Positions 27,414 to 36,874 of a stretch of DNA of 64,000 nt are shown here, piece by piece (the stretch's first letter is position 1; every line of letters begins with the position of its first letter). The notes under the pieces were generated by a model. The model worked only from the letters and a program-made list of their open reading frames with translations, ran no database searches and was not told the origin of the DNA. The stretch lies in the NCBI RefSeq assembly GCF_014645355.1, contig NZ_BMLS01000004.1, forward strand, positions 124,001-188,000, given 5' to 3'. This stretch comes from Bowmanella pacifica (lineage in GTDB: Bacteria > Pseudomonadota > Gammaproteobacteria > Enterobacterales > Alteromonadaceae). Made by a program: the position numbers and the translations under genes.

Positions 27414-27812
27414 ATGTTAAGCCAGGAATTTGAAGTACGCTTTTACGAAACCGACGCTCTGCGCCATGTCAGCAATACCGTTCTGGCCGGGTGGTTTGAA
27501 GCCGCCCGCGAACCTATCTTTCGTATCTTTACCCCCAAGCTGGATTTAGCAAACTGGCCGCTGATTCTGGCCAGTTACAAAATCGATTTTCTCAAGCAGA
27601 TCTTCTACGGCAAAGCCGTGACGGTAAAAACCGGTATCAGCCGCATCGGCAACAGCTCGTTTGTGGTCTACCAGGAAGTTTGGCAGGACGGTCAGCAGTG
27701 CGCCTCAGGGCAGACCACTATGGTGCATTTTGACTATGCCAGCCAAGCCTCAGCGGCTATTCCTGACGCTGTCCGAACACAACTGCAGACTCTGTTGGTA
27801 GAAGCTGCATGA
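27414..27812 (+). CDS. Acyl-CoA thioesterase, hotdog fold (4HBT/YbgC-like)
   Basis: A 132-residue single hotdog-domain protein. The N-terminal EVRFYETDALRHVSNTVLAGW has the conserved Asp region of 4-hydroxybenzoyl-CoA thioesterase/YbgC enzymes, and SYKIDFLKQIFYGKAVTVKT and GRIG-like SRIGNSSFVVYQEVW continue the fold. It likely hydrolyses acyl-CoA thioesters in the cytoplasm; the chain specificity cannot be read. GGAAGGGAAAGC precedes the ATG. It overlaps the next gene by 4 bp, so the two are coupled. Confidence 0.85.
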   Translation: MLSQEFEVRFYETDALRHVSNTVLAGWFEAAREPIFRIFTPKLDLANWPLILASYKIDFLKQIFYGKAVTVKTGISRIGNSSFVVYQEVWQDGQQCASGQTTMVHFDYASQASAAIPDAVRTQLQTLLVEAA

Positions 27813-28507
27813 GTCAGTTTATTGAAGTTATCGACCATGCGCTGCCCGCCGAGCTCTGTCAGGCACTGGTCAGACAAATAGATAGCAGTCCCCATCGCAG
27901 TGCCGGGCGCACCGGTGGCGGTGTAGATACCAGCAAGAAAGTCAGTGAAGATGTGTCTATTACCCGCCACTCTGAGTTCTCGGCCCTACTGCCACAGGTG
28001 CTTGAGGCTACCAGTAGTCATGTGATGGCTTATTTTGCCAAGTACTTCTTTGCCCTGATTGGCCCTATCGGCCTGACCGTGCGTCACCCGCAAACCGGTG
28101 AGCCGGTAACACTGACCGCCGACAATTTTGACGAGGTTGGTCGGCCTAACCTCAGCAATCTGGTGCAGTACCTGTTTCGTTTGGGTGATATCAACGCGCA
28201 AAAATACCCAGCCAGACGTGGAGGCTACCCCTACTGGCATTCCGAGGTGTATCCGCAGTCGGGAGATAACGACGCACTGCATCGCATCCTGTTGTTTATG
28301 TTTTATCTGAACGATGTGGAGGAAGGTGGCGAAACGGATTTCTATTATCAGGAAATGTCCATACGCCCCAAAGCGGGCAGAATGGTGATTGCACCGGCAT
28401 ATTTTACCCACACCCACCGAGGGCAAATACCACGCAGCAACGACAAATATATTCTGACGTCCTGGGTGCTGTTCAACCGCGCCGAGCTTATTTATACCGG
28501 CGGCTGA
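27809..28507 (+). CDS. 2-oxoglutarate/Fe(II)-dependent oxygenase (prolyl hydroxylase-like)
   Basis: A 232-residue protein of the 2OG-Fe(II) oxygenase superfamily. The iron ligands are probably His144 and Glu146 (YWHSEVYP; an HxE variant of HxD) and His203 (THTHRG), with Lys213 (SNDKYILTSW) placed to bind 2-oxoglutarate. LFMFYLNDVEEGGETDFYY is characteristic of prolyl 4-hydroxylase-like enzymes. It overlaps the thioesterase gene by ATGA. The substrate is unknown; pairing with a thioesterase might hint at an acyl or CoA-linked substrate, but this is only context. Confidence 0.85.
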   Translation: MSQFIEVIDHALPAELCQALVRQIDSSPHRSAGRTGGGVDTSKKVSEDVSITRHSEFSALLPQVLEATSSHVMAYFAKYFFALIGPIGLTVRHPQTGEPVTLTADNFDEVGRPNLSNLVQYLFRLGDINAQKYPARRGGYPYWHSEVYPQSGDNDALHRILLFMFYLNDVEEGGETDFYYQEMSIRPKAGRMVIAPAYFTHTHRGQIPRSNDKYILTSWVLFNRAELIYTGG

Positions 28508-28539
28508 ACAATCTCAACCGCCACTACAAACCAGAAGAC

Positions 28540-29001
28540 TTACTCGTAAGCTTCGACTTTAACGCCCTGCAGGCTATAGCCGACGGTGGCAATATCACCA
28601 CTCCAGCCTTTAGTGGACAAAGTACCAGTAATCCACACCGCATCGTACAAACTTTCCACTGGTGTGCCTTTTTCAAATTTCACGTACACAATCTGATTCG
28701 GCGGCGGTGGCGGTACATGGATACAGGCGCCAAAATAGGGTACCAGCAGGAACTCAGTCAGTTTGTCATCGTCCCCTTCCAGCGGTACCACAAAGCCAGG
28801 AATGCGCACCTGTTGACCATCCAGTTCCTGCACCACGGGGGCATCCAGGTTCATCTGTGCCATGCTATCACCGTCATGGCTGACATTCTGATCCGGCGCG
28901 ATATAGCCCGAGGGCACCATATCTTCCCAATACAGGTCTTTGACCTCTGCCATCGCCAGCATGGGTAGCAAACCAAAGATCACTAACAGTTTTCTCATCA
29001 C
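28540..29001 (-). CDS. DUF3299 periplasmic protein
   Basis: A 153-residue exported protein. The signal peptide is MMRKLLVIFGLLPMLAMA, and the mature part contains YWEDMVPSGY near its start and IPGFVVPLEG, FLLVPYFGACIHVPPPPPNQ and GYSLQGVKVE. These are the hallmarks of DUF3299 proteins, which often sit near ABC or metal-handling genes. The CIHVPPPPPNQ segment with its single cysteine is the most conserved part. The gene follows an MFS transporter gene with one base between stop and start. Function unknown. Confidence 0.85.
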   Translation of the reverse strand: MMRKLLVIFGLLPMLAMAEVKDLYWEDMVPSGYIAPDQNVSHDGDSMAQMNLDAPVVQELDGQQVRIPGFVVPLEGDDDKLTEFLLVPYFGACIHVPPPPPNQIVYVKFEKGTPVESLYDAVWITGTLSTKGWSGDIATVGYSLQGVKVEAYE

Positions 29002-29002
29002 T

Positions 29003-30220
29003 TCATACCTTCTCTACAACCATGTCCGGCTGATTCGCCCAGCCAAACGGATTCTTACGCACTTCATTTCCCGGCATGGGCAGGGCCGGAATATTTAATG
29101 ACAATATCAATGAGCAACAGGCAAAACCTGCGCCAACAAAAAACACCATACTGGGAGACACCAACCATACCATACCCAGTACCGCTGGGATCACCACCGC
29201 CGCAATATGATTAATGGTAAAGCTCACCCCAGATGTAGAAGCAATATCCCGCGGGTCGGCTATTTTCTGAAAATAGGTCTTCATGGCAATGGCCATGGCA
29301 AACAGCAAATGGTCAATAACATACAAGGTGGCCCCCAGCCAGGCCGTTTCCACCAAACCATAGCTGATAAACAACAAAATCAGTCCTACATACTCAACCA
29401 CCAGCGCACGCCTTTCACCCACTCGCGCGATAAAGCGGCCTATGCTCGGGGCAAACAGCAAATTGAACACGTAATTGAGCATAAACAGCAGGCTGATCTC
29501 GCCGACGCTGTAGCCAAATTTTTCCACCATCATAAAAGCGGCAAAGACCACGAAAATCTGTCGTCGTGCACCACTAAAGAAGGTTAGGCAATAATACAGC
29601 CAATAACGGCGACGCATCACCAATTGCTTATGTTGGGTTGAAGGCTGGGAAAAACGCGGAAACAGTAACCACAAAGCCAATACGATCAATAAACCCGCTC
29701 CACCGGCCAACATATACATGGTGTTGTAGCTAATCCCCCACCATTCCATCAACACCCAGATGGCACCATAGGCCAAAAGCGACGCACAGCTTTTAACCGC
29801 CAACTGACGGCCCATAAACTCCGCAGTCTGTTTTTTATCCAGCCATTGCAAGGTCAGAGACTGATTGATGGTTTCAAAGTAGTGGAAGCCGATAGACATC
29901 AAAACGGTAGTGGCATACAAACCGTATTCGAATGGAAACCAACCAGTCAGCGCTATGCCGATGGACATCAACGCAAGCGAGATCAGCGCAAAGGTCTGCT
30001 CTTTGAGCACCAACAACACAAAGATAGCGGTAAAGGCCAAAAAGCCAGGAACCTCCCGCAGACTTTGTAAAATACCGATTTGCGCGCCGTTAAATTGCGC
30101 GGCGTCGATAACAAAGTTATTTAACAGCGCATTCCAGACCGAAAATGTCAGCGGCATAACAAAGGCCATAGCCAACAGCAAAAACTGCGGATTTTGGCGG
30201 ATCGTTTGTAAGGATGGCAT
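29003..30220 (-). CDS. MFS transporter
   Basis: A 405-residue polytopic membrane protein with about 12 hydrophobic segments of MFS type. The N-terminal half carries FVMPLTFSVWNALLNNFVID and LTGWFPFEYGLYATTVLMSIG, the C-terminal half PSIGRFIARVGERRALVVEY, which looks like the A-motif loop of the second half. The substrate is not recognisable. It is the upstream partner of the DUF3299 gene (minus strand), so the two probably form an operon. Its start lies about 50 bp past the ppa terminator. Confidence 0.8.
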   Translation of the reverse strand: MPSLQTIRQNPQFLLLAMAFVMPLTFSVWNALLNNFVIDAAQFNGAQIGILQSLREVPGFLAFTAIFVLLVLKEQTFALISLALMSIGIALTGWFPFEYGLYATTVLMSIGFHYFETINQSLTLQWLDKKQTAEFMGRQLAVKSCASLLAYGAIWVLMEWWGISYNTMYMLAGGAGLLIVLALWLLFPRFSQPSTQHKQLVMRRRYWLYYCLTFFSGARRQIFVVFAAFMMVEKFGYSVGEISLLFMLNYVFNLLFAPSIGRFIARVGERRALVVEYVGLILLFISYGLVETAWLGATLYVIDHLLFAMAIAMKTYFQKIADPRDIASTSGVSFTINHIAAVVIPAVLGMVWLVSPSMVFFVGAGFACCSLILSLNIPALPMPGNEVRKNPFGWANQPDMVVEKV

Positions 30221-30270
30221 GAATGGCCCAGGGCCGTGACAACAGAAGGCAATTGTAGCCTTGGCGGCAT

Positions 30271-30294
30271 AAAAAAGGCCAGCAAAGCCGGCCT
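30271..30294 (-). terminator. Terminator after ppa
   Basis: On the minus strand AGGCCGGC-TTT-GCTGGCCT is followed by six T. It lies 23 bp beyond the ppa stop. Confidence 0.85.
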
Positions 30295-30316
30295 GATTTA
30301 TCTCCTGATAGCTAGC

Positions 30317-30865
30317 TTAGAACGCCGGCTTGTCAGGTGTTTCTTCGTAACGTTTTACACTGGCCACGATCTCGGCCTTAGCAGCTTCAGCGTTGTCCCA
30401 ACCATCGATCTTCACCCATTTGTTAGGCTCCAGATCTTTGTAGTGCTCAAAGAAATGCTCAATTTGCTTACGCAGCAACTCTGGCACATCCTCAATATCC
30501 TTCACACCGCGGTAGATGGTGGACAGCTTATCTTTTGGTACTGCCAACACTTTAGCATCAGTACCTGACTCATCAGTCATTTTCAGTACACCAACAGGGC
30601 GACATGCAATCACAGCACCGGCCAACAAAGGGAAAGGCGTGATCACCAATACATCAACCGGATCACCGTCTTCGGATAGCGTGTGCGGCACATAACCGTA
30701 GTTAGTTGGGTAGTGCATGCAGGTTGCCATAAAGCGGTCAACGAAGATCGCGCCGGATTCTTTGTCCACTTCATATTTAACAGGATCTGCATGGGCAGGA
30801 ATTTCGACAATTACATTCACTTCTTCTGGCAGGTTTTTTCCTGCCGGCACGGCATTCAAACTCAT
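30317..30865 (-). CDS. ppa: Inorganic pyrophosphatase, soluble family I
   Basis: Cytoplasmic enzyme that hydrolyses pyrophosphate to phosphate and drives biosynthetic reactions forward. At 182 residues it is close to the hexameric bacterial type. The metal-binding signature DGDPVDVLV is present (about residues 66-74), along with [12 protein letters not shown] and [11 protein letters not shown]. The gene is monocistronic, with its own terminator, and is divergent from hppA across a gap of about 370 bp. Confidence 0.97.
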   Translation of the reverse strand: MSLNAVPAGKNLPEEVNVIVEIPAHADPVKYEVDKESGAIFVDRFMATCMHYPTNYGYVPHTLSEDGDPVDVLVITPFPLLAGAVIACRPVGVLKMTDESGTDAKVLAVPKDKLSTIYRGVKDIEDVPELLRKQIEHFFEHYKDLEPNKWVKIDGWDNAEAAKAEIVASVKRYEETPDKPAF

Positions 30866-31085
30866 GGTGGGTCCTTTATTTAAATAAAACGGGGAGTGCC
30901 GCGGATTATACGTTTTTTAAGCAGCAAATAAACAGTCTGGCGCTATATTAGCCGCCTGCTGGTTAGTTGCGCATTGCCACCTTGGTCTAACAAAGCCCCA
31001 TGCTCTGCCACAAGGTAAAACCCCCGTTGTTTGTTTTGGACAGATAGTCTAAGCGGGCAAAAATTATCCAATACTTGCTGACAAG

Positions 31086-31105
31086 CTATAGACTGAGGTC
31101 TATAG
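31086..31105. promoter_or_regulatory. Perfect dyad in the ppa-hppA intergenic region
   Basis: CTATAGAC-TGAG-GTCTATAG is an exact 8-bp inverted repeat around a 4-bp centre, about 135 bp before the hppA start and 220 bp from ppa. It could bind a dimeric regulator or form an RNA hairpin. It has no T-run, so it is not a terminator. The rest of 30866-31238 shows no gene. Confidence 0.5.
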
Positions 31106-31238
31106 TGGTTCCGACTGATGCTAAAAAGCCAAGTAAAAACAAAGGGGTTAGCTACTTTGTTGAGGTTGTAGCCAGGCCCCGCTATTGCATAGCCGACACA
31201 TTGTGCAGGCTGTGTCCTGTTTAATTTTTGGGGACCTT

Positions 31239-33233
31239 ATGACTGAACTATTCTACCTGCCACCTGTATTGGGCCTGGTTGGCCTGTTGTTCGCTTTTAT
31301 CATTTATCTGCTGATTAAACGTATTCCTGTAACCAATGAGGCTATTGCCAATATCGCCGATCAAATTCATCTGGGCGCCATGGTGTTTATGCACCGGGAA
31401 TACAAAATGCTGTTTATGTTCGCCCTGGTGCTGGGCGTTGCCTTGTATCTCTCGCTAGGAGCGAATACCGCACTCGCCTTTACCGTTGGCGCAGTCTGTT
31501 CGGCGCTGGCTGGCTACATTGGTATGTTTACCGCCACTAAGGCCAACGTGCGCACCACGCAGGCTGCGCATGACCAAGGTGCCGCCTCGGCACTATCAGT
31601 GGCCTTTATGGGTGGCTCTATTATGGGCCTCTGCGTGGCGTCCATGGGGTTATTGGGTCTGGGGATGCTGTATTGGCTGTTTGGCGGCGATCCTGCCACG
31701 GCTCATGTAATCCACGGTTTTGGTATGGGCGCTTCCAGTGTTGCACTATTCTCGCGGGTTGGCGGCGGCATTTTCACTAAAAGCGCCGACGTAGGTGCCG
31801 ACCTGGTGGGTAAAATTGAAGCTGGTATTCCCGAAGATGACCCACGCAACCCCGGTGTGATTGCGGACAATGTGGGAGATAACGTCGGTGATGTGGCCGG
31901 TATGGGCTCAGATATTTTTGAGTCTTACTGCGGGGCCATGATTGCCACTATCGCTATCGCCTCCACTATGGTTTTAGGCGATTTGGGCAGCCGTGAGTCG
32001 CTGATGTTCCTGCCCCTGGCCCTGGCGTCTACGGGTTTACTTTGCTCGGTACTGGGCATTTTACTGGTCAAGGCCATGTCTGCCAGCAAACCCGATGTTG
32101 CCCTGCGCGCAGGTACCATAGGAGCGGCAGTACTTTTTGTGGTCGCTGCCTATTTCGTAGTGCAGCAGGTAGGTATTAGCTACCAGGTCTGGTGCTCAGT
32201 GGTAACAGGTGCCGTGGGAGGCATCATCATTGGCCTGGTCACTGAGTATTACACTGCCGCCGCCCCTATCCGAAAAATTGCTAAATCCGGCGAGACCGGT
32301 CCGGCTACCGTTATGATTACCGGTTTATCTGTGGGCATGCAGTCTGTCGTGATACCTGTGCTGACCTTAAGTGCCATTATCTTTATCTCTACCAGCCTCT
32401 CAGGACTGTATGGCGTGGGCATTGCTGCCGTCGGTATGCTGGCCACCGTAGGTATTACTATGGCCATCGATGCCTATGGGCCGGTTGCCGATAACGCCGG
32501 TGGTATTGCAGAAATGGGTGGCCTTGGCAAAGAAACCCGTGAAATTACCGACTCACTGGATGAACTGGGTAACACCACGGCAGCCATAGGTAAGGGCTTC
32601 GCCATTGGCGCGGCGGCTTTGGCAGCGCTTGCGATAATTGCGGCTTTTGTGGAAACCATGACCCATCATTATCCTGGCTTTACCTTGCACTTAGGTAATC
32701 CCGAAGTGCTGGTCGGCATGTTTATTGGCGGTATTCTGCCTTTCCTGATTGCGTCTATCACCATGACCGCGGTGGGCGATGCAGCCTTTGAGATGATCCA
32801 TGAAATTCGCCGGCAGTTTCGTGAAATCAAAGGGTTGATGGAAGGCGAAGCCAAACCAGATACCGCTCGTTGCGTAGATATCGCCACCACCGCAGCCCTG
32901 AAAAAAATGATCCTACCTGGTGTGCTGGCGGTTGCTGTGCCCCCTCTGGTGGGCTTTGGTATTGGCCCCCATGCTTTGGGCGGTATGTTAGGTGGCGCTT
33001 TGCTTGGCTGTGTGCTGTTGGCATTAATGATGGCAAATGCCGGTGGTGCCTGGGACAACGCCAAAAAATACGTGGAAAAAGGCAATCATGGCGGTAAGGG
33101 TTCACCGGTGCACGCCGCTGCGGTTGTAGGAGATACGGTAGGCGACCCCTTTAAAGATACATCCGGCCCGGCCATGAACATACTGATCAACGTCATGGCT
33201 ATCGTGAGTCTGGTTATCGCACCGCTGCTGTAA
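31239..33233 (+). CDS. hppA: Membrane-bound ion-translocating pyrophosphatase
   Basis: Polytopic integral membrane pyrophosphatase that couples hydrolysis of pyrophosphate to pumping of H+ or Na+ across the inner membrane. The start at 31239 ([20 protein letters not shown]) is preceded by GGGGA; an in-frame ATG at 31185 is less likely. It has 664 residues and about 16 helices. The active-site loops are intact: [20 protein letters not shown] with [20 protein letters not shown], and the C-terminal [29 protein letters not shown] carries Ala at the position where K+-independent enzymes have Lys, so K+ dependence is inferred. The ion pumped cannot be assigned safely. Confidence 0.96.
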   Translation: MTELFYLPPVLGLVGLLFAFIIYLLIKRIPVTNEAIANIADQIHLGAMVFMHREYKMLFMFALVLGVALYLSLGANTALAFTVGAVCSALAGYIGMFTATKANVRTTQAAHDQGAASALSVAFMGGSIMGLCVASMGLLGLGMLYWLFGGDPATAHVIHGFGMGASSVALFSRVGGGIFTKSADVGADLVGKIEAGIPEDDPRNPGVIADNVGDNVGDVAGMGSDIFESYCGAMIATIAIASTMVLGDLGSRESLMFLPLALASTGLLCSVLGILLVKAMSASKPDVALRAGTIGAAVLFVVAAYFVVQQVGISYQVWCSVVTGAVGGIIIGLVTEYYTAAAPIRKIAKSGETGPATVMITGLSVGMQSVVIPVLTLSAIIFISTSLSGLYGVGIAAVGMLATVGITMAIDAYGPVADNAGGIAEMGGLGKETREITDSLDELGNTTAAIGKGFAIGAAALAALAIIAAFVETMTHHYPGFTLHLGNPEVLVGMFIGGILPFLIASITMTAVGDAAFEMIHEIRRQFREIKGLMEGEAKPDTARCVDIATTAALKKMILPGVLAVAVPPLVGFGIGPHALGGMLGGALLGCVLLALMMANAGGAWDNAKKYVEKGNHGGKGSPVHAAAVVGDTVGDPFKDTSGPAMNILINVMAIVSLVIAPLL

Positions 33234-33242
33234 TTTACAACG

Positions 33243-33266
33243 CAAGGGCCGTTTTTACGGCCCTTG
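33243..33266 (+). terminator. Terminator after hppA
   Basis: CAAGGGCCGT / ACGGCCCTTG perfect stem with a T-loop, starting nine bases after the hppA stop. The downstream T-run is poor (TTAC). Confidence 0.65.
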
Positions 33267-33330
33267 TTACTCATCCCCAACACATCAAGACTTGAGCCTG
33301 TTAACAAGGGTTGAAATTTCACCAATAAAA

Positions 33331-33350
33331 TACTGTACATAAATACAGTT
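33331..33350 (+). promoter_or_regulatory. LexA (SOS) box upstream of yebG
   Basis: TACTGTACATAAATACAGTT contains CTGT-N8-ACAG exactly and closely follows the E. coli LexA consensus. It lies about 57 bp before the yebG start, where it would cover the promoter. yebG is a known LexA-regulated gene in E. coli. Confidence 0.88.
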
Positions 33351-33406
33351 AATTGTTAGCCTTATCCCGAATCTAGTTAAAACACTTTCCCAATCAGGAG
33401 ACAACG

Positions 33407-33697
33407 ATGGCCATAATTATTCGCTACGTGGTTGAACACAAAGGGGTAGAGAAGCTGGTGACAACAGACAAGAAAGAAGCAGATCTCTATGACAAGATGC
33501 TGGATGTTGCCGACAACCTGGCCGACTACATGCAAGCCAAAGGCGTTAAGCTCGAAGAGTCGGTAATGGAAGATCTGTCCATTATGCTGTCGCAGAACAA
33601 AGATGCAGTGGCAAAACTGCTAAAGGGCAATACAGCAGCCAGTCTGTTGGAAGAAGAAAAAGCCGAGGTGGTCAGACTGGAGAAAAAACAGGCCTAA
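33407..33697 (+). CDS. yebG: YebG, SOS-inducible small protein
   Basis: A 96-residue YebG-family protein, induced by DNA damage in E. coli; its molecular role is poorly known. It begins MAIIIRYVVEHKGVEKLVTT and continues KKEADLYDKMLDVADNLADY, matching the family. The C-terminal third is charged and helical. AGGAG precedes the ATG by seven bases. The LexA box upstream supports both the identity and SOS control. It is a single-gene unit ending in a hairpin shared with the convergent fbp gene. Confidence 0.93.
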   Translation: MAIIIRYVVEHKGVEKLVTTDKKEADLYDKMLDVADNLADYMQAKGVKLEESVMEDLSIMLSQNKDAVAKLLKGNTAASLLEEEKAEVVRLEKKQA

Positions 33698-33714
33698 CCA
33701 CCGGCTTTATGCTG

Positions 33715-33733
33715 GAGTGGGCAATGCCCACTC
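33715..33733. terminator. Hairpin between convergent yebG and fbp
   Basis: Perfect stem GAGTGGGC / GCCCACTC with an AAT loop, overlapping the last bases of fbp. The T-tracts are weak on both sides, so efficiency is uncertain. Confidence 0.55.
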
Positions 33734-34703
33734 AGTCTTTATAGTAGCTAACGCAGGCTTGTACTTCTTCGGCTGAACCTAGCAATACCGGAACACGCTG
33801 GTGAATATCCGTTGGCATCACTTCCAAAATACGGCCTCGACCGGTTGAAGCACCGCCACCCGCCTGCTCCATCAGGAAAGCCATGGGATTAGCTTCATAC
33901 ATTAAGCGCAGCTTGCCCGGTTTGTTTGGCTCGCGGTTGTCCCAGGGATAAGCAAAAATACCACCACGACACAGCACCCGGTGAATATCACCCACCATGG
34001 CCGCCACCCAGCGCATATTATAGTTTTTGCCTCTTGGGCCCTGATCACCTGCCAACAGATCTGCCACATACTCTTGCATGCAAGGCTCCCAGTGACGCTG
34101 GTTAGAGGTATTGATGGCAAATTCCTGAGTTGCTTTGGGTACCTGAACATTATCGCGGGTCAGCAGAAAACCACCGTGTGTTTTATCCAAGGTATAGAGG
34201 TGCGTACCGCGCCCCGTGGTCATGGCCAGCATAGTGGATGGACCATATAAGACATAACCCGCCGCCACTTGCTGGGTACCTGGCTGTAGGAAAGCGGAAG
34301 GATCATCGGGCTCCATCCACTGCGGTGCGTGCATCACAGAAAAAATCGTACCAATCAGGCTGTTGATATCGGTATTGGAAGAACCATCCAGGGGATCAAA
34401 GCTGATCAGGTATTTACCCTCTGGGTTGCATCCAATGACACTGTCTTCTTCTTCAGACGAAATAGCTTTCACATAACCGGATTCACTGAGAATATCCTTG
34501 AGAATCTGGTTAGAGATCACATCCAGCTTTTTCTGCCGCTCACCTTGTACGTTGTCACTGAGTGTGGAACCCAGCACCCCGGCCAGTGCACCCTGACTAA
34601 CCCGGAACGAGATTTCCTTGCATGCCGCCAGCAAGGTGCGGATTAGCAGAATCAACTCGAGGGGACAACCGTCTTCCTGTAATTGCGTGTTGAGTCGTTT
34701 CAT
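33732..34703 (-). CDS. fbp: Fructose-1,6-bisphosphatase class I
   Basis: Gluconeogenic enzyme converting fructose 1,6-bisphosphate to fructose 6-phosphate in the cytoplasm. It has 323 residues. Metal and substrate motifs are present: [12 protein letters not shown], the metal-binding [13 protein letters not shown] (about residues 103-115), and near the C-terminus [22 protein letters not shown], which holds a catalytic Glu. It stands alone on the minus strand and is divergent from mpl across about 190 bp. Confidence 0.97.
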   Translation of the reverse strand: MKRLNTQLQEDGCPLELILLIRTLLAACKEISFRVSQGALAGVLGSTLSDNVQGERQKKLDVISNQILKDILSESGYVKAISSEEEDSVIGCNPEGKYLISFDPLDGSSNTDINSLIGTIFSVMHAPQWMEPDDPSAFLQPGTQQVAAGYVLYGPSTMLAMTTGRGTHLYTLDKTHGGFLLTRDNVQVPKATQEFAINTSNQRHWEPCMQEYVADLLAGDQGPRGKNYNMRWVAAMVGDIHRVLCRGGIFAYPWDNREPNKPGKLRLMYEANPMAFLMEQAGGGASTGRGRILEVMPTDIHQRVPVLLGSAEEVQACVSYYKD

Positions 34704-34895
34704 AAACTTCAGACCTTAGAGAACTATTATTGATGTAGGGACTACCCATGGAGTCAATCCGCAGGGCTTTGTTTTTATTTTTGTTCTTTTATTGTAACCA
34801 GTTTGACCACAGATGTCGCCGGGCAGGCTCACAGGTATTATTCAAAGTCGAACTTTCTGATAGGCTTGGCGCAGTTTCGAATTGACCTGTTTATT

Positions 34896-36254
34896 ATGCA
34901 TATACATATTCTCGGCATTTGCGGCACCTTTATGGGTGGTATCGCGGCCCTGGCCAAAGCATTAGGCCACCACGTAACCGGCTCAGACGCCAATGTCTAT
35001 CCACCTATGAGCACCCAACTGGAACAATTGGGTATCAATCTTACCCAAGGCTATGATCCCGCTCAGCTGGAACCTGCTCCGGATTTAGTGGTCATCGGCA
35101 ACGCCATGAGTCGCGGCAATCCCGCGGTGGAATATGTACTGGATCGCAACTTGCCTTATACCAGCGGGCCACAGTGGTTACTGGAAAACCTGCTCAAAGA
35201 CCGTTGGGTACTGGCGGTGTCCGGTACTCATGGCAAAACCACGACATCCAGTATGCTAGCCTGGATTCTGGAATACACCGGGCTCAATCCTGGCTTTCTG
35301 ATAGGCGGCGTGCCGGAGAACTTTGGCATTTCCGCCCGTTTGGGTGACTCGCCGTTTTTTGTTATTGAAGCGGACGAATATGACAGTGCTTTTTTCGATA
35401 AGCGCTCCAAGTTTGTGCATTACCGTCCCCGCACATTGATCATCAATAATCTGGAATTCGACCACGCCGATATTTTCGACAACCTGGCGACCATTCAGAA
35501 GCAGTTTCATCACTTATTGCGTATGGTGCCTGGCAATGGCCTGGTGCTCTCACCAGCCGATGACGACAATGTTGAGCAAACCCTGCAAATGGGTTGTTGG
35601 ACACCGGTTCAACGCAGCGGTAAAGAATGGCAGCTTGAACAGGTCTCTGCCGACGGTAGCAGCTTCGATATCCTGCTTAGTGGTATCAAACAAGGCCGGG
35701 TGGACTGGCAATTACAGGGTGAGCACAACCGCCAAAATGCCTTGATGGCCATTGCCGCCGCCCGTCATGCTGGCGTGCAACCGGCTCTGGCCATAGAAGC
35801 GCTAAATAGCTTTAAAAATGTAAAACGCCGTATGGAAATCAAAGGCAAGGTGGCAGATATCACCTTGTACGACGATTTTGCCCACCATCCCACCGCTATC
35901 GCACTGACCATTGGCGGATTGCGCGCTAAAGTAGGTGATGGCCGCATTCTGGCGGTGCTGGAGCCTCGTTCCAACACCATGAAACAGGGCATCTTTAAGA
36001 CGCAATTGGCAGATGCCTGGCACCAGGCAGATACGGCCTTTATATTTGAACCCGAAGGGTTAGGCTGGTCGTTACAGGAAAGTTGCCAATCCAGCGCGGT
36101 GCCAAGCCAGATCTACGCCGACCTGGAGCAACTGAAACAGGCCATTGTCAACGAAGCTAAACCCGGCGATAACATTTTGGTGATGAGCAATGGCGGTTTT
36201 GGCGGCTTGCACCAGAAAATACTCAAGGCATTGGAGGAACAGCATGGCCTTTAA
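34896..36254 (+). CDS. mpl: UDP-N-acetylmuramate:L-alanyl-gamma-D-glutamyl-meso-DAP ligase
   Basis: Peptidoglycan recycling ligase that attaches the recovered tripeptide to UDP-MurNAc using ATP. From the ATG at 34896 ([21 protein letters not shown]) it has 452 residues, the family length; an in-frame ATG at 34803 would add 31 unlikely residues. The Mur-ligase P-loop [12 protein letters not shown] lies near residue 110, the Rossmann start GICGTFMGG at the N-terminus, and [15 protein letters not shown] and [11 protein letters not shown] in the C-terminal part mark Mpl. It overlaps ubiX by 11 bp. Confidence 0.97.
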   Translation: MHIHILGICGTFMGGIAALAKALGHHVTGSDANVYPPMSTQLEQLGINLTQGYDPAQLEPAPDLVVIGNAMSRGNPAVEYVLDRNLPYTSGPQWLLENLLKDRWVLAVSGTHGKTTTSSMLAWILEYTGLNPGFLIGGVPENFGISARLGDSPFFVIEADEYDSAFFDKRSKFVHYRPRTLIINNLEFDHADIFDNLATIQKQFHHLLRMVPGNGLVLSPADDDNVEQTLQMGCWTPVQRSGKEWQLEQVSADGSSFDILLSGIKQGRVDWQLQGEHNRQNALMAIAAARHAGVQPALAIEALNSFKNVKRRMEIKGKVADITLYDDFAHHPTAIALTIGGLRAKVGDGRILAVLEPRSNTMKQGIFKTQLADAWHQADTAFIFEPEGLGWSLQESCQSSAVPSQIYADLEQLKQAIVNEAKPGDNILVMSNGGFGGLHQKILKALEEQHGL

Positions 36255-36870
36255 CCGACAAATCACCCTGGCCATTACCGGTGCGTCGGGCGCACCTTAT
36301 GCGCTGCGCTTGTTGGAAGTGTTAGTAAAAGCGAACTGCCAAGTATTCGTACTGATTTCTTCCGCCGCCAAAGTCGTGCTGGCTACCGAAGAAAACCTGC
36401 AAATTCCGGCCAAGCCAGACGCCGCTGCAAACTGGTTTATTGAACGCTACCAAGCCCAGCCAGATCAGATCAGGGTATTCGGGAAGGATGAATGGTTCTC
36501 GCCAGTGGCCTCAGGCTCTGCCGCCCCCAAGCAAATGGTGGTATGCCCATGCTCAACCGGCACCTTATCAGCCATAGCGGTAGGCGCCAGTGACAATCTA
36601 ATTGAACGGGCTGCAGATGTGGTGCTCAAAGAAAGAGGCCAATTAATTTTGGTTCCCAGAGAAATGCCGCTGTCCAGCCTGCATCTTGAAAATATGCTCA
36701 AGTTGTCCAACCTTGGGGCCACCATCATGCCGGCCAGCCCTGGGTTTTATCACCAACCACAATCCATCAATGATCTGGTGGATTTTGTGGTCGCGCGAAT
36801 TCTTGATCACTTAGGTCTGGACCAGCAGTTAATGGCCCGTTGGGGTTATCAGGGCGCAACAGGCAAATAA
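36244..36870 (+). CDS. ubiX: UbiX, flavin prenyltransferase
   Basis: Makes the prenylated FMN cofactor needed by the UbiD decarboxylase in ubiquinone synthesis. From the ATG at 36244 ([20 protein letters not shown]) it has 208 residues. The FMN-binding [16 protein letters not shown] is near the N-terminus, [20 protein letters not shown] in the middle, and [16 protein letters not shown] and [12 protein letters not shown] toward the C-terminus. The start lies inside the last codons of mpl, implying coupling, an arrangement found in other gammaproteobacteria. Confidence 0.96.
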   Translation: MAFNRQITLAITGASGAPYALRLLEVLVKANCQVFVLISSAAKVVLATEENLQIPAKPDAAANWFIERYQAQPDQIRVFGKDEWFSPVASGSAAPKQMVVCPCSTGTLSAIAVGASDNLIERAADVVLKERGQLILVPREMPLSSLHLENMLKLSNLGATIMPASPGFYHQPQSINDLVDFVVARILDHLGLDQQLMARWGYQGATGK

Positions 36871-36874
36871 GCCT

